This document shows, in pieces, positions 1 to 9,413 of a stretch of 64,000 nucleotides of DNA. Positions within the stretch are counted from its first letter, which is position 1; every line of letters begins with the position of its first letter. The DNA comes from Mycobacterium rhizamassiliense (GTDB lineage: Bacteria; Actinomycetota; Actinomycetes; Mycobacteriales; Mycobacteriaceae). The position numbers and the translations under genes are program-made. A model generated the notes under the pieces. It had not been told where the DNA came from. It did not search any database and saw nothing but the letters and a program-made list of their open reading frames with translations. The stretch is taken from the NCBI RefSeq assembly GCF_900157375.1, contig NZ_LT721901.1, positions 2,094,315 to 2,158,314 on the forward strand. Direction: 5' to 3'.

Positions 1-181
1 GCTGAATCATCAAGGCCACCAAGGTCAACAGGGTCAGCACGGCTACCCGGGCCAGGGGCAGCCCCCCTACCCGCCGTATCCGCCGTACCCCCCGCCGGGT
101 CAGCCCAGCCCGGATGCCGGAAAATCCCCTGAACAGCCGAATGACGACGTGAGCCGGTCCAATCCACCGGCCCACGGCTGA
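1..181 (+). CDS. ftsH: FtsH AAA+ membrane zinc metalloprotease, C-terminal end only
   Basis: The window opens inside this gene, read in the frame starting at base 2 and ending at TGA 179-181. Only about 59 residues are visible: a Gln/Gly-rich stretch followed by repeated Tyr-Pro-Pro units and a polar tail. This low-complexity end is typical of mycobacterial FtsH, whose AAA ATPase and HExxH protease domains would lie upstream of the window. The identification rests on that composition and on the position immediately before folE, as in other mycobacteria. FtsH degrades membrane and some cytosolic proteins. The tail itself has no recognisable domain. Confidence 0.7.
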   Translation, partial: LNHQGHQGQQGQHGYPGQGQPPYPPYPPYPPPGQPSPDAGKSPEQPNDDVSRSNPPAHG

Positions 182-196
182 CGAACGGAGGATTCG

Positions 197-805
197 ATGG
201 CGCTGCCGGTAACCCCCAGCCCGGTTGGCCGCATACGTACTTTCGACCAGCAACGCGCCGAGGACGCGGTCCGCGAGTTGCTGCATGCGATCGGCGAAGA
301 CCCCAACCGAGATGGCCTGCGCGACACCCCGGCTCGCGTCGCCCGCGCCTACCGCGAGATGTTCGCCGGGCTCTACACCGATCCCGACACCGTCTTGAAC
401 ACCATGTTCGACGAGGACCACGACGAGATGGTGATCGTCAAGGAAATCCCGCTGTACTCCACCTGCGAGCACCACCTGGTGTCGTTCCACGGCGTGGCAC
501 ACGTCGGTTACATCCCCGGCAAGGACGGCCGGGTCACCGGCCTGTCGAAGATCGCCCGGCTGGTGGACCTCTACGCCAAGCGCCCGCAGGTGCAGGAGCG
601 ACTCACCAGCCAGATCGCCGACGCCCTGGTGAACAAGCTCGACCCGCGCGGGGTGATCGTGGTGGTCGAGGCCGAGCACCTGTGCATGGCCATGCGTGGC
701 GTCCGCAAGCCCGGCGCCGTCACCACGACGTCGGCGGTGCGCGGCCAGTTCAAAACCAGTGCCGCTTCTCGAGCCGAAGCGCTCGACCTCATTTTGCGTA
801 GGTGA
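197..805 (+). CDS. folE: GTP cyclohydrolase I
   Basis: Converts GTP to 7,8-dihydroneopterin triphosphate, the first step of tetrahydrofolate synthesis, in the cytosol. The 202-residue product has the family signature [12 protein letters not shown], which supplies Cys and His zinc ligands and the catalytic His. It also has [19 protein letters not shown] and, near the C-terminus, [14 protein letters not shown] with the second zinc Cys. The ATG at 197 follows an AACGGAGGA ribosome site at good spacing. The stop overlaps the folP start by four bases, so folE heads a translationally coupled folE-folP-folB-folK operon. Length is normal for the family. Confidence 0.97.
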   Translation: MALPVTPSPVGRIRTFDQQRAEDAVRELLHAIGEDPNRDGLRDTPARVARAYREMFAGLYTDPDTVLNTMFDEDHDEMVIVKEIPLYSTCEHHLVSFHGVAHVGYIPGKDGRVTGLSKIARLVDLYAKRPQVQERLTSQIADALVNKLDPRGVIVVVEAEHLCMAMRGVRKPGAVTTTSAVRGQFKTSAASRAEALDLILRR

Positions 806-1644
806 GTTCGCCGACGGTGCAGGTAATGGGCGTCCTGAACGTCACCGACGACTCGTTCTCGGATGGCGGCCGGTACCTGGACGCCGACAGCGCGGTCGCG
901 CACGGTCTGGCGATGGCCGCCGCGGGCGCGGGCATCGTCGACGTCGGCGGGGAGTCGACGCGGCCCGGCGCCGAACGGATCGATCCCGACGCCGAAGCGG
1001 CGCGCGTGGTACCGGTCGTCAAAGAACTTGTCGCGCAAGGACTTACCGTAAGCATTGACACCATGCACGCCGACGTCGCGCGAGCGGCGCTGCACAGTGG
1101 CGCGCGGATCGTCAACGACGTCTCCGGCGGACGGGCCGATCCGGCGATGGCGCGGCTGGTGGCAGAAGCCGGCGTGCCCTGGGTGCTGATGCATTGGCGG
1201 TCGGTGTCGTCGGAACATCCGCACCGGGCCCCGCAGTATCGCGACGTGGTCGCCGAGGTACGCACCGAACTGCTGGCAGGGGTCGACGACGCGGTTGCCG
1301 CAGGTGTCGATCCGGCGAACCTGATCATCGATCCCGGTCTGGGATTTGCCAAGACGGGACAACACAATTGGGCGCTGCTGCACGCGCTGCCCGAGCTGGT
1401 CGCGACCGGCGTCCCGGTGCTGCTGGGCGCCTCGCGCAAAAGGTTCCTCGGTACGTTGTTGGCGGGGCCGGACGGATCGCCGCGGCCGCCCGACGGGCGC
1501 GAGACCGCGACGGCGGTGATCTCCGCGCTGGCCGCGTTGGCCGGGGTGTGGGGGGTGCGGGTGCACGACGTGCAGGCCTCGGTCGACGCGCTCAAGGTCG
1601 TCGACGCCTGGACGGATAGCGAAAAGGTTGGGTGCGATGGCTGA
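802..1644 (+). CDS. folP: Dihydropteroate synthase
   Basis: Condenses dihydropterin pyrophosphate with p-aminobenzoate to form dihydropteroate and is the sulfonamide target. The 280-residue TIM-barrel protein shows [15 protein letters not shown] at its start, [44 protein letters not shown] and GASRKRFLG, all in family order. Start is GTG 802 in a GTGA overlap with the folE stop. The next gene, folB, begins before this one ends. The match is to FolP1 rather than FolP2 because of the folate-operon context and the complete motifs. Confidence 0.97.
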   Translation: MSSPTVQVMGVLNVTDDSFSDGGRYLDADSAVAHGLAMAAAGAGIVDVGGESTRPGAERIDPDAEAARVVPVVKELVAQGLTVSIDTMHADVARAALHSGARIVNDVSGGRADPAMARLVAEAGVPWVLMHWRSVSSEHPHRAPQYRDVVAEVRTELLAGVDDAVAAGVDPANLIIDPGLGFAKTGQHNWALLHALPELVATGVPVLLGASRKRFLGTLLAGPDGSPRPPDGRETATAVISALAALAGVWGVRVHDVQASVDALKVVDAWTDSEKVGCDG

Positions 1645-2035
1645 TCGAATCGAGTTGCGCGGCTTGACCGTTCACGGCCGGCACGGCGTCTTCGACTACG
1701 AGCGGGCCACGGGGCAGGACTTCGTCGTCGACATCGTCGTGTGGATCGACCTGGAGCAGGCCGCCGCCAGCGACGACCTGATCCACACCTACGACTACGG
1801 GGCGCTGGCCCAGCGGGCGGCCGACATCGTCGCCGGGCCGCCGCGGAACCTGATCGAGACGGTCGGCACCGAGATCGCCGACTACGTGATGGACGATGCG
1901 CGCGTGCATGCCGTCGAGGTGACGGTGCACAAGCCGCACGCCCCGATTCCGCACCAGTTCGACGACGTGGCCGTGGTGGTTCGGCGCTCGCGGCGTGGCG
2001 GTCGGGGTTCGGTCATCCCGGCGAGCGGGGTGTAA
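1637..2035 (+). CDS. folB: Dihydroneopterin aldolase
   Basis: Cleaves 7,8-dihydroneopterin to 6-hydroxymethyl-dihydropterin and glycolaldehyde. The protein begins [23 protein letters not shown], the usual FolB N-terminus, and keeps the conserved Glu in [15 protein letters not shown] and the Lys in [13 protein letters not shown] chose ATG 1637, preceded by GAAAAGG at nine bases, over an in-frame TTG at 1628 that would add three residues. The gene overlaps the folP 3' end by eight bases and shares one base with the folK start (TAATG), so the folate genes are tightly coupled. Confidence 0.95.
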   Translation: MADRIELRGLTVHGRHGVFDYERATGQDFVVDIVVWIDLEQAAASDDLIHTYDYGALAQRAADIVAGPPRNLIETVGTEIADYVMDDARVHAVEVTVHKPHAPIPHQFDDVAVVVRRSRRGGRGSVIPASGV

Positions 2036-2550
2036 TGACGCGCGTCGTCCTATCCATCGGTTCCAATCTCGGTGACCGGCTGGCGCGGCTGCAGTCGGTC
2101 ATCGACGGGCTCGGCGAGGCGATCCGCGCGGTGTCGCCCGTGTACGAAACCGATCCGTGGGGCGGCGTCGAGCAGGCGCCGTTCCTCAACGCGGTGCTGA
2201 TCGCCGAGGACCCCGGCTGCGACGGGCAGGGGTGGCTGCGCCGGGCGCAGGGGTTCGAACAGGCCGCGGGCCGGGTCCGGGGCGAACGCTGGGGACCGCG
2301 CAGCCTCGACGTCGACCTGATCGCCTGTTACGGCGAGACAGAGGTCATCTCCCGCGAGAACAACCTCACCCTGCCGCATCCGCTGGCGCATCTGCGGGCG
2401 TTCGTCATGGTGCCGTGGCTGGCCGTCGACCCGGACGCCCGCTTGACGGTCGCCGAGGGCCCGCAGCCCGTCGCCGGGCTGCTTACCCAGCTGGACCCGG
2501 CCGACCGGCACAGCGTCCGGTTGTCTCCCCTGACGCTCGAGCGCCGCTGA
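2035..2550 (+). CDS. folK: 6-hydroxymethyl-7,8-dihydropterin pyrophosphokinase
   Basis: Transfers pyrophosphate from ATP to 6-hydroxymethyl-dihydropterin, the step before FolP. The 171-residue product opens with VVLSIGSNLGDR, has VSPVYETDPWGG, and contains the HPPK signature RWGPRSLDVDLIA with the two Mg-binding aspartates. Start ATG 2035 overlaps the folB stop and the TGA at 2548-2550 overlaps the next ATG. It is the fourth and last folate enzyme of the operon. Confidence 0.96.
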   Translation: MTRVVLSIGSNLGDRLARLQSVIDGLGEAIRAVSPVYETDPWGGVEQAPFLNAVLIAEDPGCDGQGWLRRAQGFEQAAGRVRGERWGPRSLDVDLIACYGETEVISRENNLTLPHPLAHLRAFVMVPWLAVDPDARLTVAEGPQPVAGLLTQLDPADRHSVRLSPLTLERR

Positions 2551-3026
2551 TGGGGCCGACCCGCAAGCGCGACCTGACCGGCGCGGTGGTCGGCGCCGCG
2601 TTCCTGAGCTACCTGGTGGTCCTGCAGTTGTTTCGGTGGTTCCCGCCCATAACGGTGTGGACCGGCCTGTCGCTGCTGGGGGTCGCCATCGCCGAGGCGC
2701 TGTGGGCGCGCCACATCCGCGCCAAGATCAACGACGGCGAGATCGGCGACGGGCCCGGCTGGGTGCACCCGCTGGCGGTGGCGCGCAGCCTCGTGATCGC
2801 CAAGGCGTCGGCCTGGGTGGGCGCGCTGGTGCTGGGCTGGTGGGCCGGGGTGCTGGTGTACTTCCTGCCGCGCCGGCCCTGGCTGCGGGCGGCCGCGGAG
2901 GACACCACGGGAACGGTGGTGGCCGCGGTGAGCGCGCTGGCGTTGGTGGTTGCCGCGCTGTGGCTGCAGCACTGCTGCAAGTCGCCGCCGGATCCGACCG
3001 AGCGCGGCGAGGGAGCCGAAACCTAG
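2550..3026 (+). CDS. DUF3180 family membrane protein
   Basis: A 158-residue integral membrane protein of unknown function that always follows folK in mycobacteria (Rv3605c in M. tuberculosis). Four hydrophobic segments are visible: about residues 12-30, 35-52, 80-105 and 120-142. A basic cytosolic stretch, RRPWLRAA, lies between the last two. The tail is polar and charged. The ATG overlaps the folK stop (TGATG), so it is co-translated with the folate genes, but no enzymatic motif is present and no folate role should be assumed. Confidence 0.85.
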   Translation: MGPTRKRDLTGAVVGAAFLSYLVVLQLFRWFPPITVWTGLSLLGVAIAEALWARHIRAKINDGEIGDGPGWVHPLAVARSLVIAKASAWVGALVLGWWAGVLVYFLPRRPWLRAAAEDTTGTVVAAVSALALVVAALWLQHCCKSPPDPTERGEGAET

Positions 3027-3101
3027 CCCGCAGGTCACAGTCAGATAAACCCAGGTGGGAAACGCCGAAGCAGGGCGACACGCGGACGGACTACTCGCAG
3101 G

Positions 3102-3107
3102 TACAGT
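3102..3107 (+). promoter_or_regulatory. Candidate -10 box for a leaderless start
   Basis: TACAGT lies six bases before the ATG at 3114, the spacing that places the transcription start on the start codon. There is no Shine-Dalgarno sequence. Leaderless mRNAs of this form are common in mycobacteria. No clear -35 is visible. Confidence 0.45.
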
Positions 3108-3113
3108 CAGGCC

Positions 3114-4406
3114 ATGACCGTTCTGTCCCGCGGCGCCCGGGTCCGGCGCGGCGGCCGCAGACCGGGGTGGGTGCTCCTGACGGCGTTGCTGGTCCTCGCC
3201 ATCGGAGCCAGTTCAGCGCTTGTTTTCACCAACCGCGTGGAACTCCTCAAGCTCGCTGTGATCCTGGCGCTGTGGGCCGCCTTCGCCGGTGCGTTCGTGT
3301 CGGTGATCTACCGGCGGCAAAGCGACGCCGACCAGTCCCGGGTGCGCGACCTGAAGCTGGTCTACGACCTGCAGCTGGACCGCGAGATCTCGGCCCGCCG
3401 CGAGTACGAACTGACCGTGGAATCCCAGTTGCGCCGCGAGCTGGCCACCGAGCTGCAGGCGCAGGCCGCCGACGACGTCGCCACGCTGCGCGCGGAACTG
3501 GCGGCGCTGCGGACCAGCCTGGAAATCCTGTTCGACACCGACCTCGAGCACCGCCCGGCGCTGGGCGCGATGGAGACCGAGACGCCGCCCGGCCGCGCCT
3601 ACAGCGACTGGGACCGCAGCGGCGACAACACCCCCGTCGACTGGGTGTCCAGCGACCGGGTGACGTCGGTCCGCGAGGAGGAGTCGCCCGCGCACGCCGA
3701 GGCCGGCGCCGACGACTCCGGGATCATCGACGTGCCCGAGGAACCGCTGCTGCCGCCCCGCCAGCGGGACCGGCCCCGATACGAGTACGACCCGGCGGCC
3801 CAGTACGAAGCGCCGCAAGACGCGCCGCACGCGCCCCCGCAGCCGGCACCGCAAATGCCGCCGCAGATGGCGCCCCAACCGGAGCCCGAGCCGCGCTACG
3901 AGCCCCGCCACCACACGCCGCCACCGCCCCAGCCTGAGCCGCAGCCTGGGCCGCAGGGTTGGCAGCCCATCGGCCCTTCCGGCCAGTGGTTGCCGCCGGG
4001 AATGGTCGGCAGCAACTGGGCCGGCGACGACACGCCCACTCCACCGCCCCCGTCGTCGGGCCGGCGCCGCCGGTACCGGGATTCCGTGCCCGACGAGCCC
4101 GCGGCCGAGGGTGCCCCGCAGGGCGAATCCGCGGAATCAGACCCGTCACAGCAGTACGGCGATCCTGGCCGGCGCGCGCGCTCGCGCCATTCGGCCGAGT
4201 TCCGGGACTACGGCGTGCGCAACTTCGTCCCGGTGGAGGGCGCCGAGGTGCCGCCGCCGTTCCCGCACGCGCCCGCCGCCGCACCGTCAGCCGGCCCGCC
4301 GCCGCACCATTTGCCGCCGCCGGTCGCCGACGGCCCGCCGCCACCCCGGTTGGCCCCTCGCGCCCCGGCACCGCGGCGCCGACGGCACACTCGACGAGCC
4401 GGATGA
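3114..4406 (+). CDS. Proline-rich membrane protein, DUF6779/Rv3604c-like, 3' end out of frame
   Basis: Function unknown. The N-terminus is basic and carries two hydrophobic helices (about residues 20-40 and 43-63). An Arg/Glu-rich coiled-coil-like region of about 100 residues follows, with RREYELTVESQLRRELATELQ. After that comes a long Pro/Arg/Glu-rich disordered tail to residue 430. The reading frame ends at TGA 4404-4406 with a basic tail, while a conserved-looking C-terminus continues in another frame to 4512, so a frameshift near 4345-4390 is likely. ATG 3114 is probably leaderless. The gene stands alone between the folate operon and the pantothenate operon, as Rv3604c does in M. tuberculosis. 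Confidence 0.75.
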   Translation: MTVLSRGARVRRGGRRPGWVLLTALLVLAIGASSALVFTNRVELLKLAVILALWAAFAGAFVSVIYRRQSDADQSRVRDLKLVYDLQLDREISARREYELTVESQLRRELATELQAQAADDVATLRAELAALRTSLEILFDTDLEHRPALGAMETETPPGRAYSDWDRSGDNTPVDWVSSDRVTSVREEESPAHAEAGADDSGIIDVPEEPLLPPRQRDRPRYEYDPAAQYEAPQDAPHAPPQPAPQMPPQMAPQPEPEPRYEPRHHTPPPPQPEPQPGPQGWQPIGPSGQWLPPGMVGSNWAGDDTPTPPPPSSGRRRRYRDSVPDEPAAEGAPQGESAESDPSQQYGDPGRRARSRHSAEFRDYGVRNFVPVEGAEVPPPFPHAPAAAPSAGPPPHHLPPPVADGPPPPRLAPRAPAPRRRRHTRRAG

Positions 4407-4512
4407 CTCGGAAGAAAGCCCCCGCAGCGGCGGTCAGTCGGTCGCCGACCTGATGGCCCGCCTGCAGGTGCAGCCGTCCGGGGGCGGCAGGCGTCGTCGC
4501 CGCGAGGACTGA
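4351..4512 (+). other. Displaced C-terminal coding segment of the proline-rich membrane protein
   Basis: In the frame one base later than the upstream reading frame, the sequence reads DGTLDEPDDSEESPRSGG, then QSVADLMARLQ, then a Gly/Arg-rich end RRRRRED and TGA at 4510-4512. Third codon positions are almost all G or C here, as in real genes of this genome. It looks like the true C-terminus of the preceding protein, separated by a one-base gain or two-base loss near the C-runs at 4341-4366. This could be a sequencing error or a real mutation. Confidence 0.6.
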
Positions 4513-4530
4513 GTTGGGAGCTTCCTCACA

Positions 4531-4559
4531 TTGGGAGCCGCCCCGCGATCGACTACAGT
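4531..4559 (+). promoter_or_regulatory. Promoter of the DUF2520-panC-panD-coaX operon
   Basis: TTGGGA at 4531-4536 and TACAGT at 4554-4559 are separated by 17 bases, a good fit to a SigA-type promoter. It sits about 70 bases upstream of the first gene of the pantothenate operon, with no other promoter-like match nearby. Confidence 0.55.
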
Positions 4560-4628
4560 TCTAGTGACCGAACGGTACCCACGGAGTGGGACCGGAACGA
4601 AGAAAAGACACAGGTGAGGTCGTCTGCG

Positions 4629-5564
4629 ATGGTGCAGCTCGACGGTTTGCGCCCGGCGCGGCTCAAGGTGGGAATCATCTCGGCCGGCAGGGTGGGCACC
4701 GCGCTGGGTGTAGCGCTGGAACGTGCCGATCACGTGGTGGTGGCGTGCAGCGCCATCTCGCATGCGTCCCGGCAACGGGCTGAGCGTCGGCTGCCCGACA
4801 CCCCGGTGGTCACGCCGCCGGAGGTGGCGGCCGACGCCGAACTGTTGCTGCTCGCCGTTCCCGACAGTGAACTGGCCGGATTGGTGTCCGGGCTGGCCGC
4901 GACCGGGGCGGTGCGGCCCGGGACGATCGTCGTGCACACGTCCGGCGCCAACGGCGTCGGCATCCTCGAGCCGCTGGCCCAGGACGGCTGCATAGCCCTG
5001 GCGATTCACCCCGCGATGACGTTCACCGGGTCCGACGAGGACATCAGCCGGCTGTCGGACGCCTGCTTCGGGATCACCGCGGCCGACGAGGTCGGCTACG
5101 CGATCGGGCAGTCGCTGGTGCTGGAGATGGGCGGGGAGCCGTTCAGCGTGGCCGAGGATGCCCGCATCCTCTACCACGCCGCGCTGGCCCACGCCGGCAA
5201 CCACATCGTCGCGGTGCTTGCCGACGCGCTCGACGCGCTGCGGGCAGCGCTGCGCGGAAACGTGGGGGCACCTCCCGCTTGCGGGGGACTGCTCGGCCAG
5301 CAGCTCGTCGACGATCAGCCCGGTGGCATCGCCGAGCGGGTCATCGGGCCGCTGGCCCGCGCGGCGCTGGAGAACACCCTGCAGCGCGGCCAGGCCGCGC
5401 TCACCGGCCCCGTCGCCCGCGGCGACGCCGCCGCCGTCGCCGCGCATCTGGCCGCGCTCACCAGCGTCGACCCGCAGCTGGGCGAGGCGTATCGGGTGAA
5501 CGCCCTGCGTACCGCCCAGCGCGCCCACGCCCCGCGGGAAGTGGTCGAGGTGCTGGCCGGATGA
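4629..5564 (+). CDS. DUF2520 Rossmann-fold oxidoreductase-like protein
   Basis: A 311-residue protein of the Rossmann-like/DUF2520 family (Rv3603c position). The N-terminal dinucleotide-binding motif [13 protein letters not shown] is followed by a beta-alpha fold with [11 protein letters not shown] and the conserved HTSGANG and HPAMTF segments. The C-terminal half is helical, as in ketopantoate reductase-like enzymes. Its place directly before panC suggests a role in pantothenate supply, but the substrate is not established. ATG 4629 has GAGG nine bases upstream; a GTG at 4614 is an alternative. An in-frame palindromic insert at 5263-5290 adds residues not expected in the family. Confidence 0.85.
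   Translation: MVQLDGLRPARLKVGIISAGRVGTALGVALERADHVVVACSAISHASRQRAERRLPDTPVVTPPEVAADAELLLLAVPDSELAGLVSGLAATGAVRPGTIVVHTSGANGVGILEPLAQDGCIALAIHPAMTFTGSDEDISRLSDACFGITAADEVGYAIGQSLVLEMGGEPFSVAEDARILYHAALAHAGNHIVAVLADALDALRAALRGNVGAPPACGGLLGQQLVDDQPGGIAERVIGPLARAALENTLQRGQAALTGPVARGDAAAVAAHLAALTSVDPQLGEAYRVNALRTAQRAHAPREVVEVLAG
5263..5290. repeat. Short GC-rich palindromic repeat inserted inside a gene
   Basis: The segment GGGGGCACCTCCCGC plus TTGCGGGGGA forms a hairpin with stem CCCGC/GCGGG around TT. I recognise it as resembling a small interspersed element frequent in slow-growing mycobacterial genomes. Here it lies in frame in the DUF2520 gene and encodes VGAPPACGG. No second copy was seen in this window. 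Confidence 0.45.
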
Positions 5565-6493
5565 ATTCGCCGCAGCCCCGCCCGCCCGCCTTCAACCCCG
5601 GCGAGCTGAACCTCTACTCCACGCCGCGCGACGTCACCGCCGTCAGCCGCGCTCTGCGCGCCACCGGCCGGCGCGTGATGCTGGTGCCCACCATGGGGGC
5701 GCTGCACGCCGGGCACCTGTCCCTGGTGCGCGCCGCCAAGCGGGTGCCCGGAGCGGTCGTCGGCGTCTCGATCTTCGTCAACCCCTTGCAGTTCGGCGCC
5801 GGAGAAGACCTGGACGCCTATCCCCGGACGCTGGACGACGACGTGGCGCTGCTGCGCGGTGAGGGTGTCGAGATCGTCTTCGCGCCGACCGCGGCGCAGA
5901 TGTATCCGGACGGCCTGCGCACCACCGTCGCGCCCGGGCCGCTGGCCGCCGAGCTCGAAGGAAGCGTTCGCCCAACGCATTTCGCCGGTGTGCTGACCGT
6001 GGTGCTCAAGCTGCTGCAGATCGTGCGCCCCGACCGGGTGTTCTTCGGCGAGAAGGATTATCAGCAGCTGGTGATGATCCGGCAGATGGTCGCCGACCTG
6101 AACCTCGATGTCGCGGTGGTCGGTGTTCCGACCGTCCGCGAATTCGACGGGCTGGCAATGTCGTCGCGCAACCGTTACCTGGATGCCACGCAACGCGAAC
6201 TGGCCGTGACGCTTTCGGCGGCGCTGACGGCAGGGGCGCACGCCGCACACCACGGCGCGGCGGCCGCGCTGGACGGCGCCCGGGCCGTGCTCGACGCGGT
6301 GCCCGCGATCGAGGTCGACTACCTGGAGCTGCGTGACTCGGATCTCGGTCCGCTGCAGCCCAACCGCGCCGGACGCCTGCTCATCGCCGCCCGGCTGGGC
6401 AGCACCCGACTGTTGGACAACGTCGCGATCGAAGTGGAAGCCACGCCGGCACCGTTAGGGCCGGACACACATGAATCACGTTGGAGGCAATGA
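5561..6493 (+). CDS. panC: Pantothenate synthetase (pantoate-beta-alanine ligase)
   Basis: Joins D-pantoate and beta-alanine with ATP to make pantothenate. The 310-residue product has the nucleotidyltransferase HIGH-like motif in [16 protein letters not shown], then [11 protein letters not shown], the pantoate-binding [22 protein letters not shown] and the KMSKS-like [11 protein letters not shown] 5561 overlaps the upstream stop (ATGA) and the stop overlaps the panD start. The genes form a pantothenate/CoA operon with panD and coaX. The C-terminal tail after residue 290 is variable and acidic. Confidence 0.96.
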   Translation: MNSPQPRPPAFNPGELNLYSTPRDVTAVSRALRATGRRVMLVPTMGALHAGHLSLVRAAKRVPGAVVGVSIFVNPLQFGAGEDLDAYPRTLDDDVALLRGEGVEIVFAPTAAQMYPDGLRTTVAPGPLAAELEGSVRPTHFAGVLTVVLKLLQIVRPDRVFFGEKDYQQLVMIRQMVADLNLDVAVVGVPTVREFDGLAMSSRNRYLDATQRELAVTLSAALTAGAHAAHHGAAAALDGARAVLDAVPAIEVDYLELRDSDLGPLQPNRAGRLLIAARLGSTRLLDNVAIEVEATPAPLGPDTHESRWRQ

Positions 6494-6909
6494 TGTTACG
6501 GACCATGCTCAGGGCGAAGATCCACCGCGCCACCGTCACGCAGGCCGACCTGCATTACGTCGGCTCGGTGACCATCGACGCCGACCTGATGGACGCCGCC
6601 GACCTGCTGGAGGGCGAGCAGGTGACCATCGTCGACATCGACAACGGTGCGCGGCTGGTCACCTACGCGATCACCGGTGAGCGGGGTAGCGGTGTGATCG
6701 GAATCAACGGTGCCGCAGCGCATCTCGTCCACCCCGGCGACCTGGTGATCCTGATCGCCTACGGGGCCATGGACGAGGGGGAGGCGCGGGCTTACCAGCC
6801 GCGGGTCGTCTTCGTCGACGCCGACAACAAGGTGATGGACCTGGGGAACGATCCCGCACACGTGCCCGACGACGCCGCCGAGCTGTTGGACCCGAGAGTG
6901 GCGCGGTAG
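6493..6909 (+). CDS. panD: Aspartate 1-decarboxylase precursor
   Basis: Makes beta-alanine for PanC. The 138-residue proenzyme carries the self-cleavage site YVGS: cleavage before Ser25 creates the pyruvoyl cofactor on the alpha chain. Also present are [12 protein letters not shown], the conserved [17 protein letters not shown] and the Tyr in LIAYGAM. I chose ATG 6493 (MLRTMLRAK) because GGAGG at 6483-6487 then has five-base spacing and the N-terminus matches the known form; ATG 6490 and TTG 6481 are less likely. The acidic C-terminal tail is the region in which M. tuberculosis PanD acquires pyrazinamide-resistance mutations. Confidence 0.96.
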   Translation: MLRTMLRAKIHRATVTQADLHYVGSVTIDADLMDAADLLEGEQVTIVDIDNGARLVTYAITGERGSGVIGINGAAAHLVHPGDLVILIAYGAMDEGEARAYQPRVVFVDADNKVMDLGNDPAHVPDDAAELLDPRVAR

Positions 6910-6911
6910 AC

Positions 6912-7727
6912 GTGCTGCTGGCGATCGACGTCCGCAACACGCACACCGTCGTAGGCCTGCTATCCGGCGCCAAGGAGCAGGCAAAGGTTGTGCAGCAGTG
7001 GCGGATTCGCACCGAATCCGAGATCACCGCGGACGAATTGGCGCTCACCATCGACGGCCTGATCGGCGATGACTCCGAGCAACTCACCGGCGCCGCCGGG
7101 CTGTCCACCGTCCCTTCGGTGCTGCACGAGGTGCGGGTCATGCTCGACCAGTACTGGCCGTCGGTGCCACACGTGCTGATCGAGCCCGGGGTGCGGACCG
7201 GTATCCCGCTGCTGGTCGACAATCCCAAGCAGGTGGGCGCCGACCGAATCGTCAACTGTCTGGCGGCGTTCCACAAGTTCGGTAAGCCCGCCATCGTCGT
7301 CGACTTCGGCTCGTCGATCTGCGTGGACCTGGTGTCGGCCAAGGGTGAGTTTCTCGGCGGCGCCATCGCGCCCGGGGTGCAGGTCTCGTCGGACGCCGCC
7401 GCGGCGCGCTCTGCCGCGCTGCTGCACGTGGAATTGTCCCGCCCCCGTTCGGTCGTGGGCAAGAACACCGTCGAGTGCATGCAGGCGGGCGCGGTGTTCG
7501 GCTTCGCCGGGCTGGTCGACGGCCTGGTCGCCCGCATCCGCGAGGACGTGGACGGCTTCGCCGGCGACGACGTGGTGGTGGTCACCACCGGGCATTCCGC
7601 GGCGCTGCTGCTGCCGGAACTGCGCACCGAAAACCACTACGACAAGGACCTGACCCTGCTCGGGCTGCGATTGGTCTTCGACCGCAACCGAGAGGTCCAG
7701 CGCGGCCGGCTGAAGACGGCGCGCTAG
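6912..7727 (+). CDS. coaX: Type III pantothenate kinase
   Basis: Phosphorylates pantothenate, the first committed step from pantothenate to CoA. The 271-residue protein has the ASKHA-fold motifs: [16 protein letters not shown] (phosphate 1), [26 protein letters not shown] (phosphate 2) and [17 protein letters not shown] 6912 lies two bases after the panD stop, so it is the last gene of the operon. Length is normal. CoaX often coexists with a type I CoaA kinase in mycobacteria, in which case its activity may be dispensable. Confidence 0.93.
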   Translation: MLLAIDVRNTHTVVGLLSGAKEQAKVVQQWRIRTESEITADELALTIDGLIGDDSEQLTGAAGLSTVPSVLHEVRVMLDQYWPSVPHVLIEPGVRTGIPLLVDNPKQVGADRIVNCLAAFHKFGKPAIVVDFGSSICVDLVSAKGEFLGGAIAPGVQVSSDAAAARSAALLHVELSRPRSVVGKNTVECMQAGAVFGFAGLVDGLVARIREDVDGFAGDDVVVVTTGHSAALLLPELRTENHYDKDLTLLGLRLVFDRNREVQRGRLKTAR

Positions 7728-7769
7728 CCCGCACGCCCGCCGTCGGCGCAGCCACTCAGCGCTGTCATT

Positions 7770-7786
7770 TAAGCTGGCACGTCGTG
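7770..7786 (+). promoter_or_regulatory. Leaderless start region of lysS
   Basis: TAAGCT at 7770-7775 is followed by GGCACGTC and the GTG start at 7784. No Shine-Dalgarno sequence is present. The whole 17-base string differs at one base from the string before cysS at 24894-24910. Confidence 0.45.
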
Positions 7787-9292
7787 AGTGCCCCCGATTC
7801 AGACGCCCCTGAGCAATTCCGGATCCGCCGGGATAAGCGTGCTCGGCTGTTGGCGGAGGGGCACGACCCCTACCCGGTGGCGGTCAAACGCACCCACACG
7901 CTGGCAGAAGTCCGCGCCGCCCACCCCGACCTGCCGATCGACACCGCCACCGACGACCTCGTCGGCGTCGCGGGCCGGGTCATCTTCGCGCGTAACTCCG
8001 GGAAGCTGTGCTTCGCGACGCTGCAGGACGGGGACGGAACCACCCTGCAGGTGATGATCAGCCTGGACAAAGTCGGCCAGGAATCGTTGGACGCCTGGAA
8101 GGCCGACGTCGATCTCGGCGACATCGTCTACGTGCACGGCAACGTGATCAGCTCACGCCGCGGCGAATTGTCCGTCCTGGCCGACTCCTGGCAAATGACG
8201 TCCAAGTCGTTGCGTCCGCTGCCGGTCGCCCACAAGGAGATGAGCGAAGAGTCGCGGGTGCGGCAGCGCTATGTCGATTTGATCGTCCGTCCGCAGGCCC
8301 GCACGGTGGCCAGGCAGCGAATTGCCGTCATCCGGGCGATCCGCAACGCGCTGGAACGGCGCGGGTTTCTCGAGGTCGAAACTCCTATCTTGCAGACGCT
8401 TGCCGGCGGCGCGGCGGCCAGGCCCTTCGTCACCCATTCCAATGCGCTTGACATCGATCTCTACCTGCGCATAGCACCGGAACTGTTCCTCAAGCGGTGC
8501 ATCGTTGGCGGTTTCGACAAGGTCTTCGAACTAAATCGCGTGTTCCGAAACGAAGGGGCCGATTCGACGCATTCTCCAGAATTCTCGATGTTGGAGACCT
8601 ACCAGACCTACGGAACGTATGACGATTCGGCAGTCGTCACCAGAGAGCTTATTCAAGAGGTGGCCGACGAGGCGATCGGAAGTCGACAACTAGCGTTGCC
8701 AGATGGATCTGTCTACGACATAGACGGAGAATGGGCTTCTATACAAATGTATCCGTCGCTGTCGGCGGCGCTGGGTGAAGAGATCACCCCTGATACTTCC
8801 GTCGAGCGGCTGTGGGCCATCGTCGACGAGCTCGGCCCGAAGATTCCCGAGATACCCAAAGACCGCGGCTACGGGCATGGAAAGCTCGTCGAGGAACTGT
8901 GGGAGCACCTGGTCGGCAACGCATTGACCGCGCCCACTTTCGTCAAGGATTTCCCAGTCGAGACAACACCTTTGACGCGCCAACACCGCAGCATTCCGGG
9001 TGTGACGGAGAAGTGGGACCTGTACGTGCAGGGCGTCGAACTGGCCACCGGGTACTCCGAATTGACCGATCCGATCGTGCAGCGGGAGCGATTCGCCGCC
9101 CAGGCGCGCGCCGCGGCCGCCGGTGATGACGAGGCCATGTTGCTTGACGAAGATTTTCTCGCGGCACTCGAGTATGGGATGCCGCCATGCACTGGAACCG
9201 GAATGGGTATCGATCGGTTGTTGATGTGTTTGACCGGCCTGTCAATTAGAGAGACAGTTTTGTTCCCGATTGTTCGGCCCCACTCCGGCTGA
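7784..9292 (+). CDS. lysS: Lysyl-tRNA synthetase, class II
   Basis: Charges tRNA-Lys. The 502-residue protein has an N-terminal OB-fold anticodon-binding domain (about residues 60-150, [17 protein letters not shown]). The class II catalytic core follows: motif 1 near [13 protein letters not shown], motif 2 [20 protein letters not shown] and motif 3 [13 protein letters not shown]. Start GTG 7784 is probably leaderless. Codon use changes inside the gene: from about 8520 to 8760 it has roughly 52 percent G+C by my count and uses CTA, ATA, CGA, CAA and TCT codons that are rare in the neighbours. Confidence 0.96.
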   Translation: MSAPDSDAPEQFRIRRDKRARLLAEGHDPYPVAVKRTHTLAEVRAAHPDLPIDTATDDLVGVAGRVIFARNSGKLCFATLQDGDGTTLQVMISLDKVGQESLDAWKADVDLGDIVYVHGNVISSRRGELSVLADSWQMTSKSLRPLPVAHKEMSEESRVRQRYVDLIVRPQARTVARQRIAVIRAIRNALERRGFLEVETPILQTLAGGAAARPFVTHSNALDIDLYLRIAPELFLKRCIVGGFDKVFELNRVFRNEGADSTHSPEFSMLETYQTYGTYDDSAVVTRELIQEVADEAIGSRQLALPDGSVYDIDGEWASIQMYPSLSAALGEEITPDTSVERLWAIVDELGPKIPEIPKDRGYGHGKLVEELWEHLVGNALTAPTFVKDFPVETTPLTRQHRSIPGVTEKWDLYVQGVELATGYSELTDPIVQRERFAAQARAAAAGDDEAMLLDEDFLAALEYGMPPCTGTGMGIDRLLMCLTGLSIRETVLFPIVRPHSG

Positions 9293-9413
9293 AAGCTGAA
9301 CTGTACGTCTCGTCCTCGGATTGAGTATGCTGCTTACATATGGCAGATTGTTAACCGGGGAGTGGGTTCAATCTGCTCAGCAACTGCTCAGGAAGAAACG
9401 CGAGGGTAAGCCA

